The notes beneath the pieces were generated by a model. That model was not told the origin of the DNA, did not search any database, and was given only the letters and a program-made list of their open reading frames with translations. Below, piece by piece: positions 1 through 10,890 of a stretch of DNA of 64,000 nt. Numbering within the stretch: the first letter of the stretch is position 1; every line of letters begins with the position of its first letter. The translations under genes and the position numbers were made by a program. Source of the stretch: Trachythela sp. YZ-2020 (Eukaryota; Cnidaria; Anthozoa; Malacalcyonacea; Clavulariidae); NCBI GenBank assembly GCA_016169945.1, contig JADLSH010000252.1, forward strand, positions 62,001 through 126,000, written 5' to 3'.

Positions 1-187
1 TAGTTACTATCGCAAGGAAAGTGCTGCCTAAGCATGTTTTGTAGTATTAAACGTACTAAATAATTATGTTATGTTCGCGTGGCGCAATAAGCCAATAACA
101 AATTTTGGCAACGTATATATTATCACTGAATAAATGTAGGCAAAAATTTCGGCGTGAAAAATCTAATTTTTTTAGCAGCTTTTAATA

Positions 188-1113
188 GGCTGTTGTCACT
201 CTCCTCCGCAGAGCCTTTATTGGTAAAAAATAAAGTAAAAAATAAAATAAATTTTTAAGGGCGCTAAGTATGACGGGAAGATGGAAGTTTCGTAAGGCTC
301 TGCCATATAATGTTTTAAAAATGGCGCCAAATTACCGTGAGAGATTGGCACTAGTTCTTGCTCGTGAATTATTCAACATGGCTGACACAAAAAGCATTTT
401 GTCATTGTCCAATAGACCGTTTCAGGATGCAAAAGTTTGTGGAAAAGTGGTGTGTTCGAAGTGCATCTTCTTTACATAAAGTGCATCTTCCTTATCATCG
501 TTATCTACATGATATTATATAGTTATGTTATAAGTGCATGCCATGTCTAAATATTGGTTTAAAGACTAACACTAGCATTAAGAAAGTCAAAATATACAAT
601 GAAATCATACTATAACTTAAAGTATACAAGCCCTTTTTGAAGAAACCAGTTAGATTTATCAAGCATACATCGACATTCAAATATCACAATATGGCGACTT
701 TTGACCTTTCACATGATTAATATATATATATTGATTTTTTTTGTTATAAAATAGCTTCAAAATAACGTGAAATTCATTCTACTTACCTTCAAGACTTAAA
801 TTATCAAGTGACAATTCCAAATCCTCAACTATAATGTCGTTTTCACCTCGCAATTCGGTCATCCCCGAGAACCGATCAAAATCCCTGAGAACCGAACATT
901 ATATGGCAGAGGCTTCTCCTCCTTTCCCCCCTTCGCCTCCCCCCCGTGTCCTCTACTGTCCCTACTTTACCATTATTACCCTCCACTACGAAAAATGCCA
1001 TTATTACTTCCGCTACGAAAACTATATATTTCCTTTGATTTTATTACTGTGAAAAAACAATTTTAACTGTGAAAAAAACAAAGAAGCCTCTGCGGAGGAG
1101 AGTGGGCTGTTGT
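188..1113. mobile_element. Non-autonomous DNA element with 9-bp target duplication
   Basis: The ends are inverted repeats reading CACTCTCCTCCGCAGAG inward at 197 and, on the other strand, from 1104. The 9-bp sequence GGCTGTTGT directly flanks both ends (188-196 and 1105-1113), which is a perfect target-site duplication. Nine bases is the size typical of Mutator-like elements, so a MULE-derived non-autonomous element is the best guess. Only short ORFs lie inside (for example 270-479 and the repeat-like minus ORF 1148-1408 just outside), and none resembles a transposase. Shorter relatives with the same end motif lie at 21738-21850 and 28767-28800. Confidence 0.72.
905..1104. repeat. Internal CTCTGCGGAGGAGA-type short repeat
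   Basis: GGCAGAGGCTTCTCCTCC starts at 905 and GAAGCCTCTGCGGAGGAGAG ends at 1103, the same pair of end motifs that bounds the 113-bp copy at 21738-21850. It may be a short family member forming the right part of the 197-1104 element, or the shared terminus of the family. Confidence 0.45.
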
Positions 1114-1147
1114 CAAATTACTCATGGAAGTCACGGGGAAAAGACAG

Positions 1148-1408
1148 TCATATAACAACACAGGGGACCAACAATAGACTCGCTCTGTCACCCTTTTGGA
1201 GTCTTATTTCTGTTTCATTGTCAGTTTCGTATGAATGTTTTATTTTTATAGACTCCCTTACTTTTTGGAGTCTGATTTGTGTTTCACTGTCAGTTTCCTC
1301 TGACTGCATTTTCTTTTTATAATCATTAGCTTTTTTAAGCCTAGCTTGTTTATCACTTGGTGTTTCCACTGAACGCCTCTTTTTCTGATATTCTCTATCC
1401 AGTTTCAC
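1148..1408 (-). pseudogene. Fragment of charged repeat protein (Helitron/helicase-associated type?)
   Basis: An 86-residue reading frame with three degenerate repeats of the form ...ET.(S/D)..(T/R)..RL.K....K (ETPSDKQARLKK, ETDSETQIRLQK, ETDNETEIRLQK). Arg/Lys/Glu-rich repeats of this style are common at the start of PIF1-like helicase proteins carried by invertebrate mobile elements, but no helicase or nuclease motif is present here. It is a remnant at best. The function is inferred weakly from composition and repeat pattern. Confidence 0.35.
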
Positions 1409-1818
1409 CTTTAGTTTTGATTTTGGAAACTATATATTTATTTAATTGCACAGGTATAATTTTACTGAAAAGAGTTGGTATGTATTTCTATTGACAGAGA
1501 ATACAAATATTGCTCCAACTCTAGAATATTAATAAACTTCATGACAACAGCAGTGCCATTAGGATCAGGCATGCAACTATAGTGTCGGCATGTGAGTCAA
1601 AGATAAATCATTAATTTTCTTTATTAAGGCCATCATATAGCCCTCTAATATTAAAATAGCACGACTGTCATTCAAGTGCTGTATGAATATCATAGTAAGG
1701 AAATTCAATTTCCCGATCAGTTATAACAAGCCCTTGAAGCTCCTTTCCCTAAGTCATATATAAACCAAATTTGGGTAGATCAATGTTATTTTGCGCCTCA
1801 TTAATGGGTTGATCACTA

Positions 1819-1917
1819 TTATATTTTGAGCTACATCCACGGGTAGATTGTTTATATTTTGAGCTACCTCCACGGGTAGATTGTTTACATTTTGAGGTAC
1901 CTCCACTGGTAGATTAC
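1819..1917. repeat. 36-bp tandem repeat, about 3 copies
   Basis: The unit contains GAGCTACCTCCACGGGTAGA followed by TTGTTTATATTTT and occurs about three times. Because 36 is a multiple of three, the minus strand reads as a repetitive peptide (NLPVEVAQN), but nothing around it supports a gene. Confidence 0.7.
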
Positions 1918-2390
1918 TTTTAATTGATCTATTCAAAAAACCTGTAATTAACCTCGAGATTAACCTAAGACATTTTGTAGCATTCTATTGAATATTTTCC
2001 ATTTGGTCACTGTTACATTATCTCAGATGCGTTCCCCAGCCCAAGCCCGACCTGGTAAACATACTAATTATGTACCTGTAATGACAAAGTCAAAGGAAAT
2101 GTGCCTACGTTAAAGTGAGGGAGGCAAACTGAGAAAGATCTTTTTGATATTGAAGAAAGCTTAAAGGTGAAAAATAATTCTTTCTTTATAAAATAATAAA
2201 CATCGCCGTTGCATTAACATGGCATTTTGTTAACACTATTAAAAGCTGTTTAACTACTTATTGGTCGCTAGTTTGAGTTATACTGCATACTTTAACAAGC
2301 TCTATCTTAGCTGCTTTCTTATACTGATCGAGTATTATTACATAAATGGGCCGTCCATATAATATGGGAGATAATCGGGATTAATAGTTT
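1900..2390. repeat. Stub of duplication unit (matches 57.33-57.80 kb)
   Basis: From the TTGATCTATTCAAAAAACCT stretch onward this segment follows 57330-57800 base for base with scattered differences and small indels. It shares its end (AATAAACATCG..TTGCATTAACATGG) with 32675-32860. It is non-coding in every copy. The match ends at about 2390, where a foldback-type repeat arm begins. Confidence 0.8.
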
Positions 2391-2850
2391 CGAGTATTCG
2401 TGAAAAATTTCTACCCCCCTGTCATCTAACCCACGCGGTGTTTTCGTGAAGATTGCGCGTGACTTTAAAATTACTTTATGTTTATAAAATACTTCGGGTC
2501 GTTTATTGCCACGGATTAGCAGTTAGCTTATCAATTTTTCGATTGGAACTTTGTTGATACTGGAATCTAAATACATTTGACGACGAAAAAGTGTGATAAA
2601 TCGGACAGAGAAGCGGCGAGACATTGCACTGGCGCGATAATTGGGCAAAACATCACTTCAATGATATCGAAGATAAAATACACTGCAGTGACTTCAAAAC
2701 CTGACGAACGAAATCTGATTGAATTATTTTTTAGTCAACTATCATTTGTTCAAGTATAATTTGTGGATAATATGTGCGAACCTCGGTGATAAAAAGCAAA
2801 TAAAACGGCAAAATATGGCTGAAATCGTGTTTTGGCGTGGGATAATACAA
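2390..2850. mobile_element. Arm of a foldback-type element (left part, interrupted)
   Basis: This stretch (GTATTCGTGAAAAATTT... to GAAATCGTGTTTTGGCGTGG) recurs at 47925-48400 and, reversed, at about 47345-47757. Its continuation, starting TAAGTGAAATGAACTGTATT, is at 8131-8480, so the copy here was split by the 2850-8100 element. Short ORFs inside (2577-2759, 2719-2946) have no recognisable domain. Confidence 0.75.
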
Positions 2851-2934
2851 AGGATTTCGCCAATGACGTCACATCCGGTAATGACCCCATGTCCGGAAAT
2901 GACGTCACATCCGCGTACGTACAGAATATTAATG

Positions 2935-3180
2935 AGGATTACATAACCACGTGTAGAGCGTACGTACAGAATTTTAATGAGGGTGCATAATTATAGAGCG
3001 TACGTACAGAATTTTAATGAGGGTGCATAATTATAGAGCGTACGCACAGGATTTTAATGAGGGTGCATAATTATAGAGCGTACGTACAGAATTTTAATGA
3101 GAATACATATTTATAGAGCGTACGTACGGGATTCTAACGAGGGTTACATAGTAACATCACGTGTTGAGCGTACATACGCT
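2935..3180. repeat. Subterminal 40-bp tandem repeats, left arm
   Basis: About five copies of a unit built of TAGAGCGTACGTACAGAATT plus TTAATGAGGGTGCATAATTA. The mirror-image tract is at 7840-8020. Repeats next to the termini are typical binding or structural regions of DNA transposons. Confidence 0.85.
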
Positions 3181-3649
3181 TTGCAATCACTAGTCATAGC
3201 GTAAAGATTTTAATGAGTAAAAATGTTCTTACTTTAACCGCTATATATGAAATAGATCAGATTTATATGATGTCTTATAGAGTTCTATTGTAACATCTAG
3301 TAAAAGCGATCTTACTATATTATCAAAAAGAAACAGTCTTATGGCGAGAAAGGGCCTTATAGCGAGAAAGGGTTTCGCCCTTCCAAGGCAAGTGAAATAT
3401 TGATTGAGCGCTCACACTTCTTCCGTATTGTTTATCGCCTTGCTGTCTTTATAAAATGTTGCATTGGATACGGTTTAGAATCAAAGTTAGATATAGAATA
3501 AAGTATTGATTCCTAAGCTTTGCAAGCACGCCAATTAAGCGAATATTATTCTAATCCGTACGTACGCTATTATATCAAGCTGTGGCACTTGAGTTCGCTA
3601 TTGTGTAGGTCATGGGTCGTTAATTGTTTCGATGGCAAAAATTGAAAAC

Positions 3650-4091
3650 GATAGTCGGTATGCTAATATAATTGATCATCGTTGTTCAACACAAGAACGC
3701 TTGGCGTATAAATTGCACGAACTCATACCGACGAAGAGAAGGCAATAAAGGAACATGGGTTAGTGTTGAATTAGAGAAAGCTTTAGAAAAAGGCTACTGA
3801 GTTTTGAGCATTCATGAGGTATGGCAATTTTCAGAACAGTCGGATGAACTCTTTAAAGATCTAGATTATGTGGATATATTCTTGAAGATGAAACAGGAAT
3901 CAAGTGGTTATTCTGAGAATTGTAGGACCGAGGAAGAGAAACGTCGATATATGGAGCAGTATTTGGAACGGGAGGGGATCCAGTTGGATCCGAACAAGAT
4001 CGAATATAATCCTGGGATGCGTGCACTTTCTAAGCTGATTCTAAACAGTTTTTGGGGTGGGTATTATTTAAAGTGGGGACTATTCAAGTAG
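3650..4091 (+). pseudogene. Protein-primed DNA polymerase B fragment (left arm)
   Basis: The frame first carries a GTW-V-ELEKALEKGY-like block near 3745-3800. After an in-frame stop at about 3799 it continues from 3804 with a segment containing an EVW motif, TEEEKRRYMEQYL and a terminal LILNSFWG. This order is characteristic of the part of Polinton/adintovirus-type DNA polymerase B just before its last catalytic region. The reading frame ends at 4091, so the catalytic C-terminal part is missing. It is a broken copy, related to the inverted fragment at 7277-7623. Family assignment rests on recognised sequence pattern. Confidence 0.7.
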
Positions 4092-4252
4092 TTTTCCCCA
4101 TAGTAGAAGTCCTATTATCATAAAAATATAAAAACAAGACATGCTTTCAAAGTAATATTGTCGATTTGACTGTTTTACTAATGCACAATAACATTATACA
4201 CAAACAAATTACTATATCATTTTACATGCACGGGAAAGTCTAGTACACTAAT

Positions 4253-4672
4253 CTAGTCCGAATTATAGTCCGTTTTTTCTTCAGAAAAGTCATATGTTTT
4301 TAAAAGTTGTTTCAGGAGAAACTTTCTCTTGTCAACGGCAGCTTCTAATGCTTCTTCGGGATTAAAATCTTCAAGGTCAATAAACGTATCTGTTGTTTTC
4401 ATAAGTTTTTTATGTACTGGGTCCTTTCTTAATTCCCTCATCCACATCAGACGATCCAGATACACACTTTCTAGTATTATGTGGCGTTTAGGCAGAACAA
4501 GCGAAAAAGCTTTGTCTTTAGCCGCTTCATCGTCAAGACCGTGCGGATGTGTGGATGAAAACAAACTTCTAAATGCTATATTAAATGCCCCTTGGGATGT
4601 TGTGTTTGCAGACATACAAAATGTTGACATATTATAAAATGCTTGGTTTGATTGTTTTCGAGATGTTCTCAT
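4253..4672 (-). pseudogene. Tail of acidic zinc-finger protein of the PolB element (left arm)
   Basis: The 139-residue frame shares about 100 C-terminal residues (from GLDDEAAKDKAFSL to LLKTYDFSEEK) with the plus-strand copy at 6707-7078. Its first 40 residues are unrelated to that copy, so the inverted repeat ends within the gene. It converges with the polymerase fragment, stopping about 160 bp from its end. Proteins of this type accompany PolB genes in invertebrate elements; their exact role is unknown to me. Confidence 0.6.
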
Positions 4673-4836
4673 GACTCATGTGCCTAGTAAAATAGTCGTG
4701 ATTCGTCCTAGAGATAAACCGTGCATGAATTCCGAAGTAAGACGGGCTGTGCTGTTAGGAAAATCAATCGTTTACTAAAAATGTTTTGTGAGTAATATTC
4801 AACCGAGCGTGCCTGGATTGTTTTAGAGTAATTGTA

Positions 4837-5150
4837 TAATTATTATTATTATTATTATTTCAAGTTATTTGATAACGGTGACCCTTCAGCGTCGGTGCTG
4901 CTTTCCAAGGGGCCGTTAGACTATAAACATATATTAAAAATAAATATTAAAAACACTATAACATGACGAAAACAGTTTCTATAATTACAATGGATGCATG
5001 CATACTAACTTATATTAACTCTTATTAACTCTCATTAACTCTCACAGACCCATTAGTTATATAACCTCATTCCGAACAATCCTCCACATATATGTTGTCA
5101 CTGACTATCCCTTTCCAACTCGTTAACGTAATTATTAATTAAAGTTTTAA
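4837..5150 (-). mobile_element. LINE 3' end with (AAT)n tail, remnant
   Basis: On the minus strand a GC-rich 3' UTR-like stretch (CCCCTTGGAAAGCAGCACCG) is followed by a short (AAT)n tail at 4837-4859. This is the usual form of a CR1/Rex-type LINE 3' end. No coding part is attached. Confidence 0.5.
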
Positions 5151-5156
5151 AATTTC

Positions 5157-5877
5157 TTGCTGATGGGTCACAGTTTAATTACTGATGCCAAAGAAAAAGC
5201 TACTTTATTGAATGAATACTTTTCCAGTCAATGTAAAATACCAGATTTAGATGCCCCCATACCAAATACTAGGGTATTCCAAAGCTCAAAATCACTGGGC
5301 ATGATTACCACATGTGAAATTGAAGTCACTAACTTACCGAAAAACTTGAATATTGCAAAAGCATGCGGGGTGGATGGTATAGGAAATTCCCTATTAAAAA
5401 TATGCGCAAATTCCATAGCACCGTCGTTATCCAGATTTTTGAATATTTCACTCAATGCGGGGCATTTTCCATCCGCGTGGAAATTTGCTAAAGTCATACC
5501 AATTTTCAAAAAGAATGATCGACAATCAAAAACTAAGTATCGCCCAGTTTCTCTTTTGATATGTTTATCCAAAATTCTTGAAAAAATTGTATTTATTCGA
5601 CTATATAAGTTTTTGTTGGAAATAATTTTTTTCACTCCCTTTCAGTCCGGTTTTCAGCCAGGAGACTCAACGGTCAACCAACTTGTTTTTATTGTTCAAA
5701 AGATCCATGAAGCTTTCGAACAAAAAAGGCAAGGAAGTGCAAGCTGTTTTTTTGGACATGACTAAAGCTTTTGATAAGGTTTGCCACAAAGGTCTCTTGT
5801 TTAAGCTTAAATCCTTAGGAATCACAGACCCTCTGTTAGCTTGGATAAAAAGTTATTTAACTGCGTGCTGGAATTGA
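5157..5877 (+). pseudogene. LINE reverse transcriptase fragment (CR1/jockey-like)
   Basis: The fragment holds the N-terminal half of a non-LTR reverse transcriptase: ACGVDGIGNSLLK (the A-G-DGI-N block), VIPIFKK, YRPVSLL, then, after a one-base frame change near 5690-5720, the motif A block FLDMTKAFDKVCH. It stops after LLAWIKSYL, before motifs B and C (YADD), so catalysis is impossible. Both ends are truncated. It sits in the spacer between the two arms of the PolB element and is best read as a later insertion. Confidence 0.85.
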
Positions 5878-6019
5878 AATATTGAAATTTTTTATTGCGA
5901 TGAAACTATGTCAATTAGTATGGTATAGTAAATCACGTAAGGTAACAATTATCTGGCCAAATTTATTCGTCGCAGTACCCATAGCCATAGCCAAAAATGG
6001 TTGAGTGATTTCAGCGATT

Positions 6020-6375
6020 TCAAGCCATGAGCATGCTCAAATACTGCTCAAAACAGGGCTCATCTGCTCATCGCAACAATGAGAACCGCCTTGGAAGTGT
6101 GGCATTAACACAATCGGGACTCTGAACACGCATGCTCGATTTGTTGGAGCATGCAAAATAACTATGAGTATGCTCAGAAACTCAGTGTAAGTAATGCTTA
6201 GAAAAAAATGAGCATGCTCAAATACTGCTCAAAACAGGGCTCGTCTGCTCATCGCAACAATAAGAACCATACCCTTTACATCTTTGGAAGTATGATACTC
6301 GCGCAATCGGGACTCTGACGTGCAAAATAACTATGAGTGTGCTCGGAAAACTATGAGCATGCCTGAAGAATAAAT
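6020..6375. repeat. Two-copy tandem repeat, period about 182 bp
   Basis: The block AGCATGCTCAAATACTGCTC AAAACAGGGCTC..TCTGCTCATCGCAACAAT is repeated at about 6027 and 6209, each followed by ACAATCGGGACTCTGA-like text. It is rich in the palindrome GCATGC and has no coding potential. Confidence 0.75.
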
Positions 6376-6465
6376 ATGAGTATGTATATAAGACACAAGG
6401 TTTTGCTTATAAATGATCAAGTTTGTAAAGTAAGTCATTTTGCCAACTTTTCAGTGGTAGAGGAA

Positions 6466-7078
6466 TGAGCTGCCAATTCTGTGGAAAACTTTTCAGCCGA
6501 AGTTTTAATCTACGCAGACACGAAAAATAATATTGCCCACTGCATGATGAATACTCTGAGACCATGTCTAGTACAGAATCAGACACAGGACATAGTATGC
6601 ATGAAGATGAAAGATCTGATGACGATGTTTCAACAACGTCTGATCCTCAAAGTTCTGAGGTAACGGAAAACGAATTAGGATCTGAAACGGAAGAAGAGTT
6701 TGATCCATGGATACCGCTAATAGAGGAAGCGAAACAGAGAAACTCTGTAGCATACGAAGAATTAAAACAGAACTTGATGGTCTTGACGATGAAGCGGCTA
6801 AAGACAAAGCCTTTTCGCTTATTCTGCCTAAACTCCAAACAATACTAGAAAGTGTGTATCTGGATCGTCTGATATGGATGAGGGAATTAAGAAAGGACCC
6901 AGTACATAAAAAACTTATGAAAACAAGAGATACGTTTATTGACCTTGAAGATTTTAATCCCAAAGAAGCATTAGAAGCTGCCGTTGACAAGAGAAAGTTT
7001 CTCCTGAAACAACTTTTAAAAACATATGACTTTTCTGAAGAAAAACGGACCATATTTCGGATTACATTAGTGTACTAG
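6466..7078 (+). pseudogene. Acidic zinc-finger protein of the PolB element (right arm)
   Basis: Starts with ATG at 6466 and encodes a classical finger start (CQFCGKLFSRSFNLRRH), then an in-frame TAA, then an acidic region (DERSDDDVSTTSD, SETEEEFDPW) and, after a frameshift near 6775-6785, the conserved tail (GLDDEAAKDKAFSLILPK to LKTYDF). It is broken twice. The tail is duplicated in inverted orientation at 4253-4550. The likely role is a DNA-binding accessory protein of the PolB element; that role is inferred. Confidence 0.6.
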
Positions 7079-7276
7079 ACTTTCCCGTGCATGTAAAATG
7101 ATATAGTAATTTGTTTGTATATAATGTTATTGTGCATTAGTTAAACAGTCAAATCGACAATATTACTTTGAAAGCATGTCTTGTTCTTATATTTTTATGA
7201 TAATAGGACTTCTACTATGAGGAAAACTATAAATAAACCATCTGTTTAGATAATACCCACCCCAAAAACTGTTTAG

Positions 7277-7623
7277 AATCAGCTTAGAAACTACACGCAT
7301 CCCAGGATTATACTCGATCTTGTTCGGACCCAACTGGATCCCCTCCCGTTCCATATATCGACGTTTCTCTTCCTCGGTCGTTTCTCAGGATAACCACTTG
7401 ATTCCTGTTTAATCTTCAAGAATGTATCCACATAATCTTTAAAGAGTTCATCCGACTGTTCTGAAAATTGCCATACCTCATGAATGCACAAAACTCGATA
7501 GCCTTTTTCTAACGCTTTCTCTAATTCAACACTAACCCATGTTCCTTTATTGCCCACTCTTCGTCGGTATGAGTTCGTGTAATTGATACGCCAAGCATTC
7601 TTGTGTTGAACAACGATGATCAA
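7277..7623 (-). pseudogene. Protein-primed DNA polymerase B fragment (right arm)
   Basis: This is the mirror copy of the fragment at 3650-4091. It contains the GTWV block and the EVW block in one frame, then shifts frame near the CRTEEEKR region. The segment up to LNSFWG is visible at 7265-7330. No polymerase motif C is present. The two arms have drifted independently: the stop seen in the left arm is absent here. Confidence 0.7.
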
Positions 7624-7839
7624 TTATATTAGCTTACCGACTATAGCTTTTAATTTTTGCCATCGAAACAAGTAATGACCCATGACCTGCACAATAGCGA
7701 ACTCAAGTGCCAGAGCTTGACATAATAGTGTACGTACGGATTAGAATAATATTTGCTTAATTGGGGTGCTTGCAAAGCTTAGGAATCAAAGCGTATGTAC
7801 GCTCAACACGTGATGTGCCTATGTAACCCTCATTAGAAT

Positions 7840-8020
7840 CCCTTACGTACGTTCTATAAATATGTATCCTCATTAAAATTCTGTACGTACGGTCTATAAT
7901 TATGCACCCTCATTAAAATTCTGTACGTACGCTCTATAATTATGCACCTTCATTAAAATTCTGTACGTACGCTCTACACGTTGTTATGTAATCCTCATTA
8001 ATATTTTGTACGTACGCGGA
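7840..8020. repeat. Subterminal 40-bp tandem repeats, right arm
   Basis: Inverted counterpart of the tract at 2935-3180: TAATTATGCACCCTCATTAAAATTCTGTACGTACG recurs about four times with small changes. Confidence 0.85.
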
Positions 8021-8111
8021 TGTGACGTCATTTCCTGACATGGTATTATTACCGGATGTGACGTCATTGACGGCATTCTTTGTATTAAGTGGATGGGGGG
8101 GGGGGGGGTAG

Positions 8112-8550
8112 GCTAACCTGCTGCTAAGTGAAATGAACTGTATTATCCTCAACAAAACAATATCAACCCTCATGAAATCTATTAGTATTATATTGAAATA
8201 AGTATAGTTTTTGATCCTATGACAAAAAGATTTAGGAATTAAGAAAATATAGCCTTTCTAAGGTGTATGAAGTTATGTGATGTAAATTAGCAGTTGACCT
8301 GGGATGCTGCATAGTAATTTCTTGTAAAATATTATACCTAGACACATTTCACTCTGCAATGACCACCCGTAAAGGTGACCACTCACACTATCAGCGCGCA
8401 TTTCAGAAAGTCTGTAGCTTTGACGGTTCAGGAGATAAAGCTATGTCGATAGTGCCGTTTCTGGGTGTGATCATTTTCAGGTATTTCGTCCCGGATATGG
8501 GTTTTGTCACATATGCCATGTTGTCGATCATGGTCATTTTACCCTAAAAC
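8112..8550. mobile_element. Foldback-type element arm (right part)
   Basis: Continuation of the 2390-2850 arm after the insertion. It matches the complement of 46985-47330 and, in part, 48404-48560. A run of about 18 G at 8094-8111 marks the insertion edge. No gene is seen. Confidence 0.7.
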
Positions 8551-9339
8551 AGTTGAGATTATCTGTCCTAAATGAAATGCATACAAACTTATATACAGGT
8601 CCTACACTAGTTGCGAAAATCGATTTTACGTTTCGGAGGAACGGGTTTCATTTTGACACGTGTTTATTGACGTTTTATGGTATAAACTTCGTGAGCGAAG
8701 CGAACAAAAATAAAAAATAAAAAATTCTCCTTGTCAAACTCTATAACATTAAATCACAACGGCGTTATATTAATCAAGCTTTCATGTCGACAATCATCCT
8801 CAACTTGGTATACTCATTTTTTCGCCTTGGCTGAAATGTGACCCAGGCATTAAGCTACCCGTGACTAACCTGAGGCCCCTTTCAAGTCCTCGCAGTTTTT
8901 GCAGTCTTCGCAGTCCTTGCAGTTAGCAGATATCAATAGAACAAACTGCTTGGATTACTTTAAATTCCGTCCAGTCCTAATTTTTGCAATGTTCTATGCA
9001 AATATTACATATAAGGCAATGTTCGAACGTTTAATAACCATGCAGCATCAAATAAAGAACATATCTTTTCAATGTGCAGTTCTACATAAAATTTGCTCGC
9101 TAAATATTACAATAATTTGACTTACTGTTTCAATGTTTAAAATTTTCAATATTATTTCGTGCAATTATATTAATTAGTTGTGGTGAGTTCAGTTTCTTGC
9201 TAATAAACCGTGATAACAAACGTGGTAACAAACGTCTCTTTTATGCGAATACAAGTTCTACACTTGCCCAAATTAGTAACAGCCTGTACTTGGCTAGCTG
9301 GCTTGGGTTTGGTGGCTGTTTTCCATAGAAGAACGAATA

Positions 9340-10210
9340 TTCTCTACGCTATGTTTCACTTGGCAGGTTGATCATGTGGATCATACTGGAACATGTTTTG
9401 GATAAATTCCATCATGGAGTTGGGCCCTTGAAAGCATGAGGGAAATAATATTTCCGCATTTGAATCAATTTTTGCCATGGCGTATCGAAGTCCAACTTTC
9501 CCTGTCGGCGGTGAGTAGGTCAGAAACACACCATACGACTTTTTCGTGCCAATTTGAACGAAATCACGTGTTAAGATGGCGTAGAATCCCTCCAAGAGAA
9601 AATACAACCGTCTTCTCTGTAGAGAGCGCATATAAGAACTCTGGGGCAACCCAGTGTATAGGACCAGTTCCGGATGTCATGTAGTACATCTGAGTCGATT
9701 CGGAACTTCCATAATTGTTCTTCGTGGCAAGATATTCTCGTGCCAATCTGAAGTCTCCGACCATTAGGTCTTCCGTGTACTGGTCAGTCAATAAGACGTT
9801 GTCAGTTTTGAGATCTCGGTGTACAATTGGTGGGTTTCGTGAATGTAAGTTACTTAATGCTTCGAAAATCTGCCAGATCCATTTTAGATTTGTTTCTTGG
9901 GTTTTGGATTTGCTCAGCAGAGTGTTAAAGTCACCAACGGAACAGAACTCTGCTAAGATGAGGAATTGCGAGGATCCGTTTGACAATTGGCAACAATCGA
10001 CTTCCAAAATCAGTACGATTCGCTCGTGGTTGCTTTATCCAATGTTTCAGCCTCGCGTCTCGCTGTATTAACGCTCCTCGGTTCGCCACAAATAACTTCC
10101 TTTAAATTAAGGCACATATTTTCCTATTTGTGCTGTCGTATGCCTTATACACTGTGCCAAATCTTCCACTGGCGAGTTTGTCCTGAACCAAAAGTCTTAT
10201 TTACCCCACT
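9340..10210 (-). pseudogene. PDIK1L/STK35-like protein kinase, pseudogene
   Basis: A kinase domain can be read in order on the minus strand: glycine loop ASGRFGTVYKA (about 10140-10190), ICAL and KEV of the lysine region, a hinge-like LILAEFCSVGDF, catalytic loop IVHRDLKTDNVLL, then GDFRLA where GDFGLA is expected, APEF, and the SLGGI helix. Frameshifts interrupt it after ICAL, after FSLGGI (near 9585) and near the end (PAK then stop). The metal-binding DFG is DFR, and the helix-F aspartate (ADVFSLGG in the 63.5-kb copy) is Val. The best family match from memory is PDIK1L/STK35. This copy is dead; the edge copy at 63.5 kb lacks these lesions. Confidence 0.75.
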
Positions 10211-10890
10211 TTGATTTGCTTGCCATTAGATAAGACAGATATTATTGAGGAATTTCGTGTTGACGCAAAGAAGGGCAACTTTTGCTTTGAAACTCTATGA
10301 GTATGCGTTTCTGACTGTCATATGATACCATCGTTCAGTGGGAAGTCCCTGGTACACTTTGGTTACACCACTGGTATGCTGTAATGATTTTAGTGTTTAC
10401 CTTTCACTAAATTAAGTTAGCAATATCAACACAGTATTATCACACGACATGACACGCCAAATCCTGGTACAATTTGATAAACCGTTGCTTATTTATCTCC
10501 GCACTGGTATTCTGTGGTACATTAGAGTTTGTTCCACAGAATGTTCAATTATTAAAAAAAAATATTGAAGTCTATGAAATCTAGCCCAAAAACCCCCAGG
10601 AAGAAAAAATATATCGATAAACTATACTAAAAAATATTAATAAGAAGCCACATTATATATATTTGACAAAAGATATAGAACATGTAAATTTTTGCGGTAT
10701 TCTGTGGTTCATACACTCAGTAAATATGCTAATTAGCCAATATGGCCGCCGTCAAATTAGTGAAAATCCGCTTCAATATTTTTAGAAAGCTTACAACATG
10801 AACTAGTGCCTGAAACTCTTTAATTTGATGTAACATCTTCATTAATTTTGATGTAAATTTTACCTAACATTTCGAATTTTCAATTGCTAA

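Larger units (their letters stand above)
2850..8100. mobile_element. Polinton-type (PolB-carrying) element remnant with long inverted repeats
   Basis: The two ends are inverted copies: AATACAAAGGATTTCGCCAA near 2850 against the complement of CATTCTTTGTATT near 8090. The arms extend inward to about 4545 and 6777. Just inside each end is a tract of 40-bp tandem repeats with GCGTACGTACAGAATTTTAA. Each arm then carries the same fragments of two genes: a family-B DNA polymerase C-terminal piece and the tail of an acidic zinc-finger protein. The left arm is longer because of about 320 bp unique to it near 3185-3505. The protein families point to Polinton/Maverick or adintovirus-like elements; no integrase or capsid gene is visible. 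It lies inside another repeat whose uninterrupted form is seen at 48.39-48.41 kb. Confidence 0.7.

Noticed and set aside
2935..3180. CRISPR-like repeat tract
   Set aside because: Contiguous 40-bp repeats without unique spacers, mirrored at the other end of a transposon.
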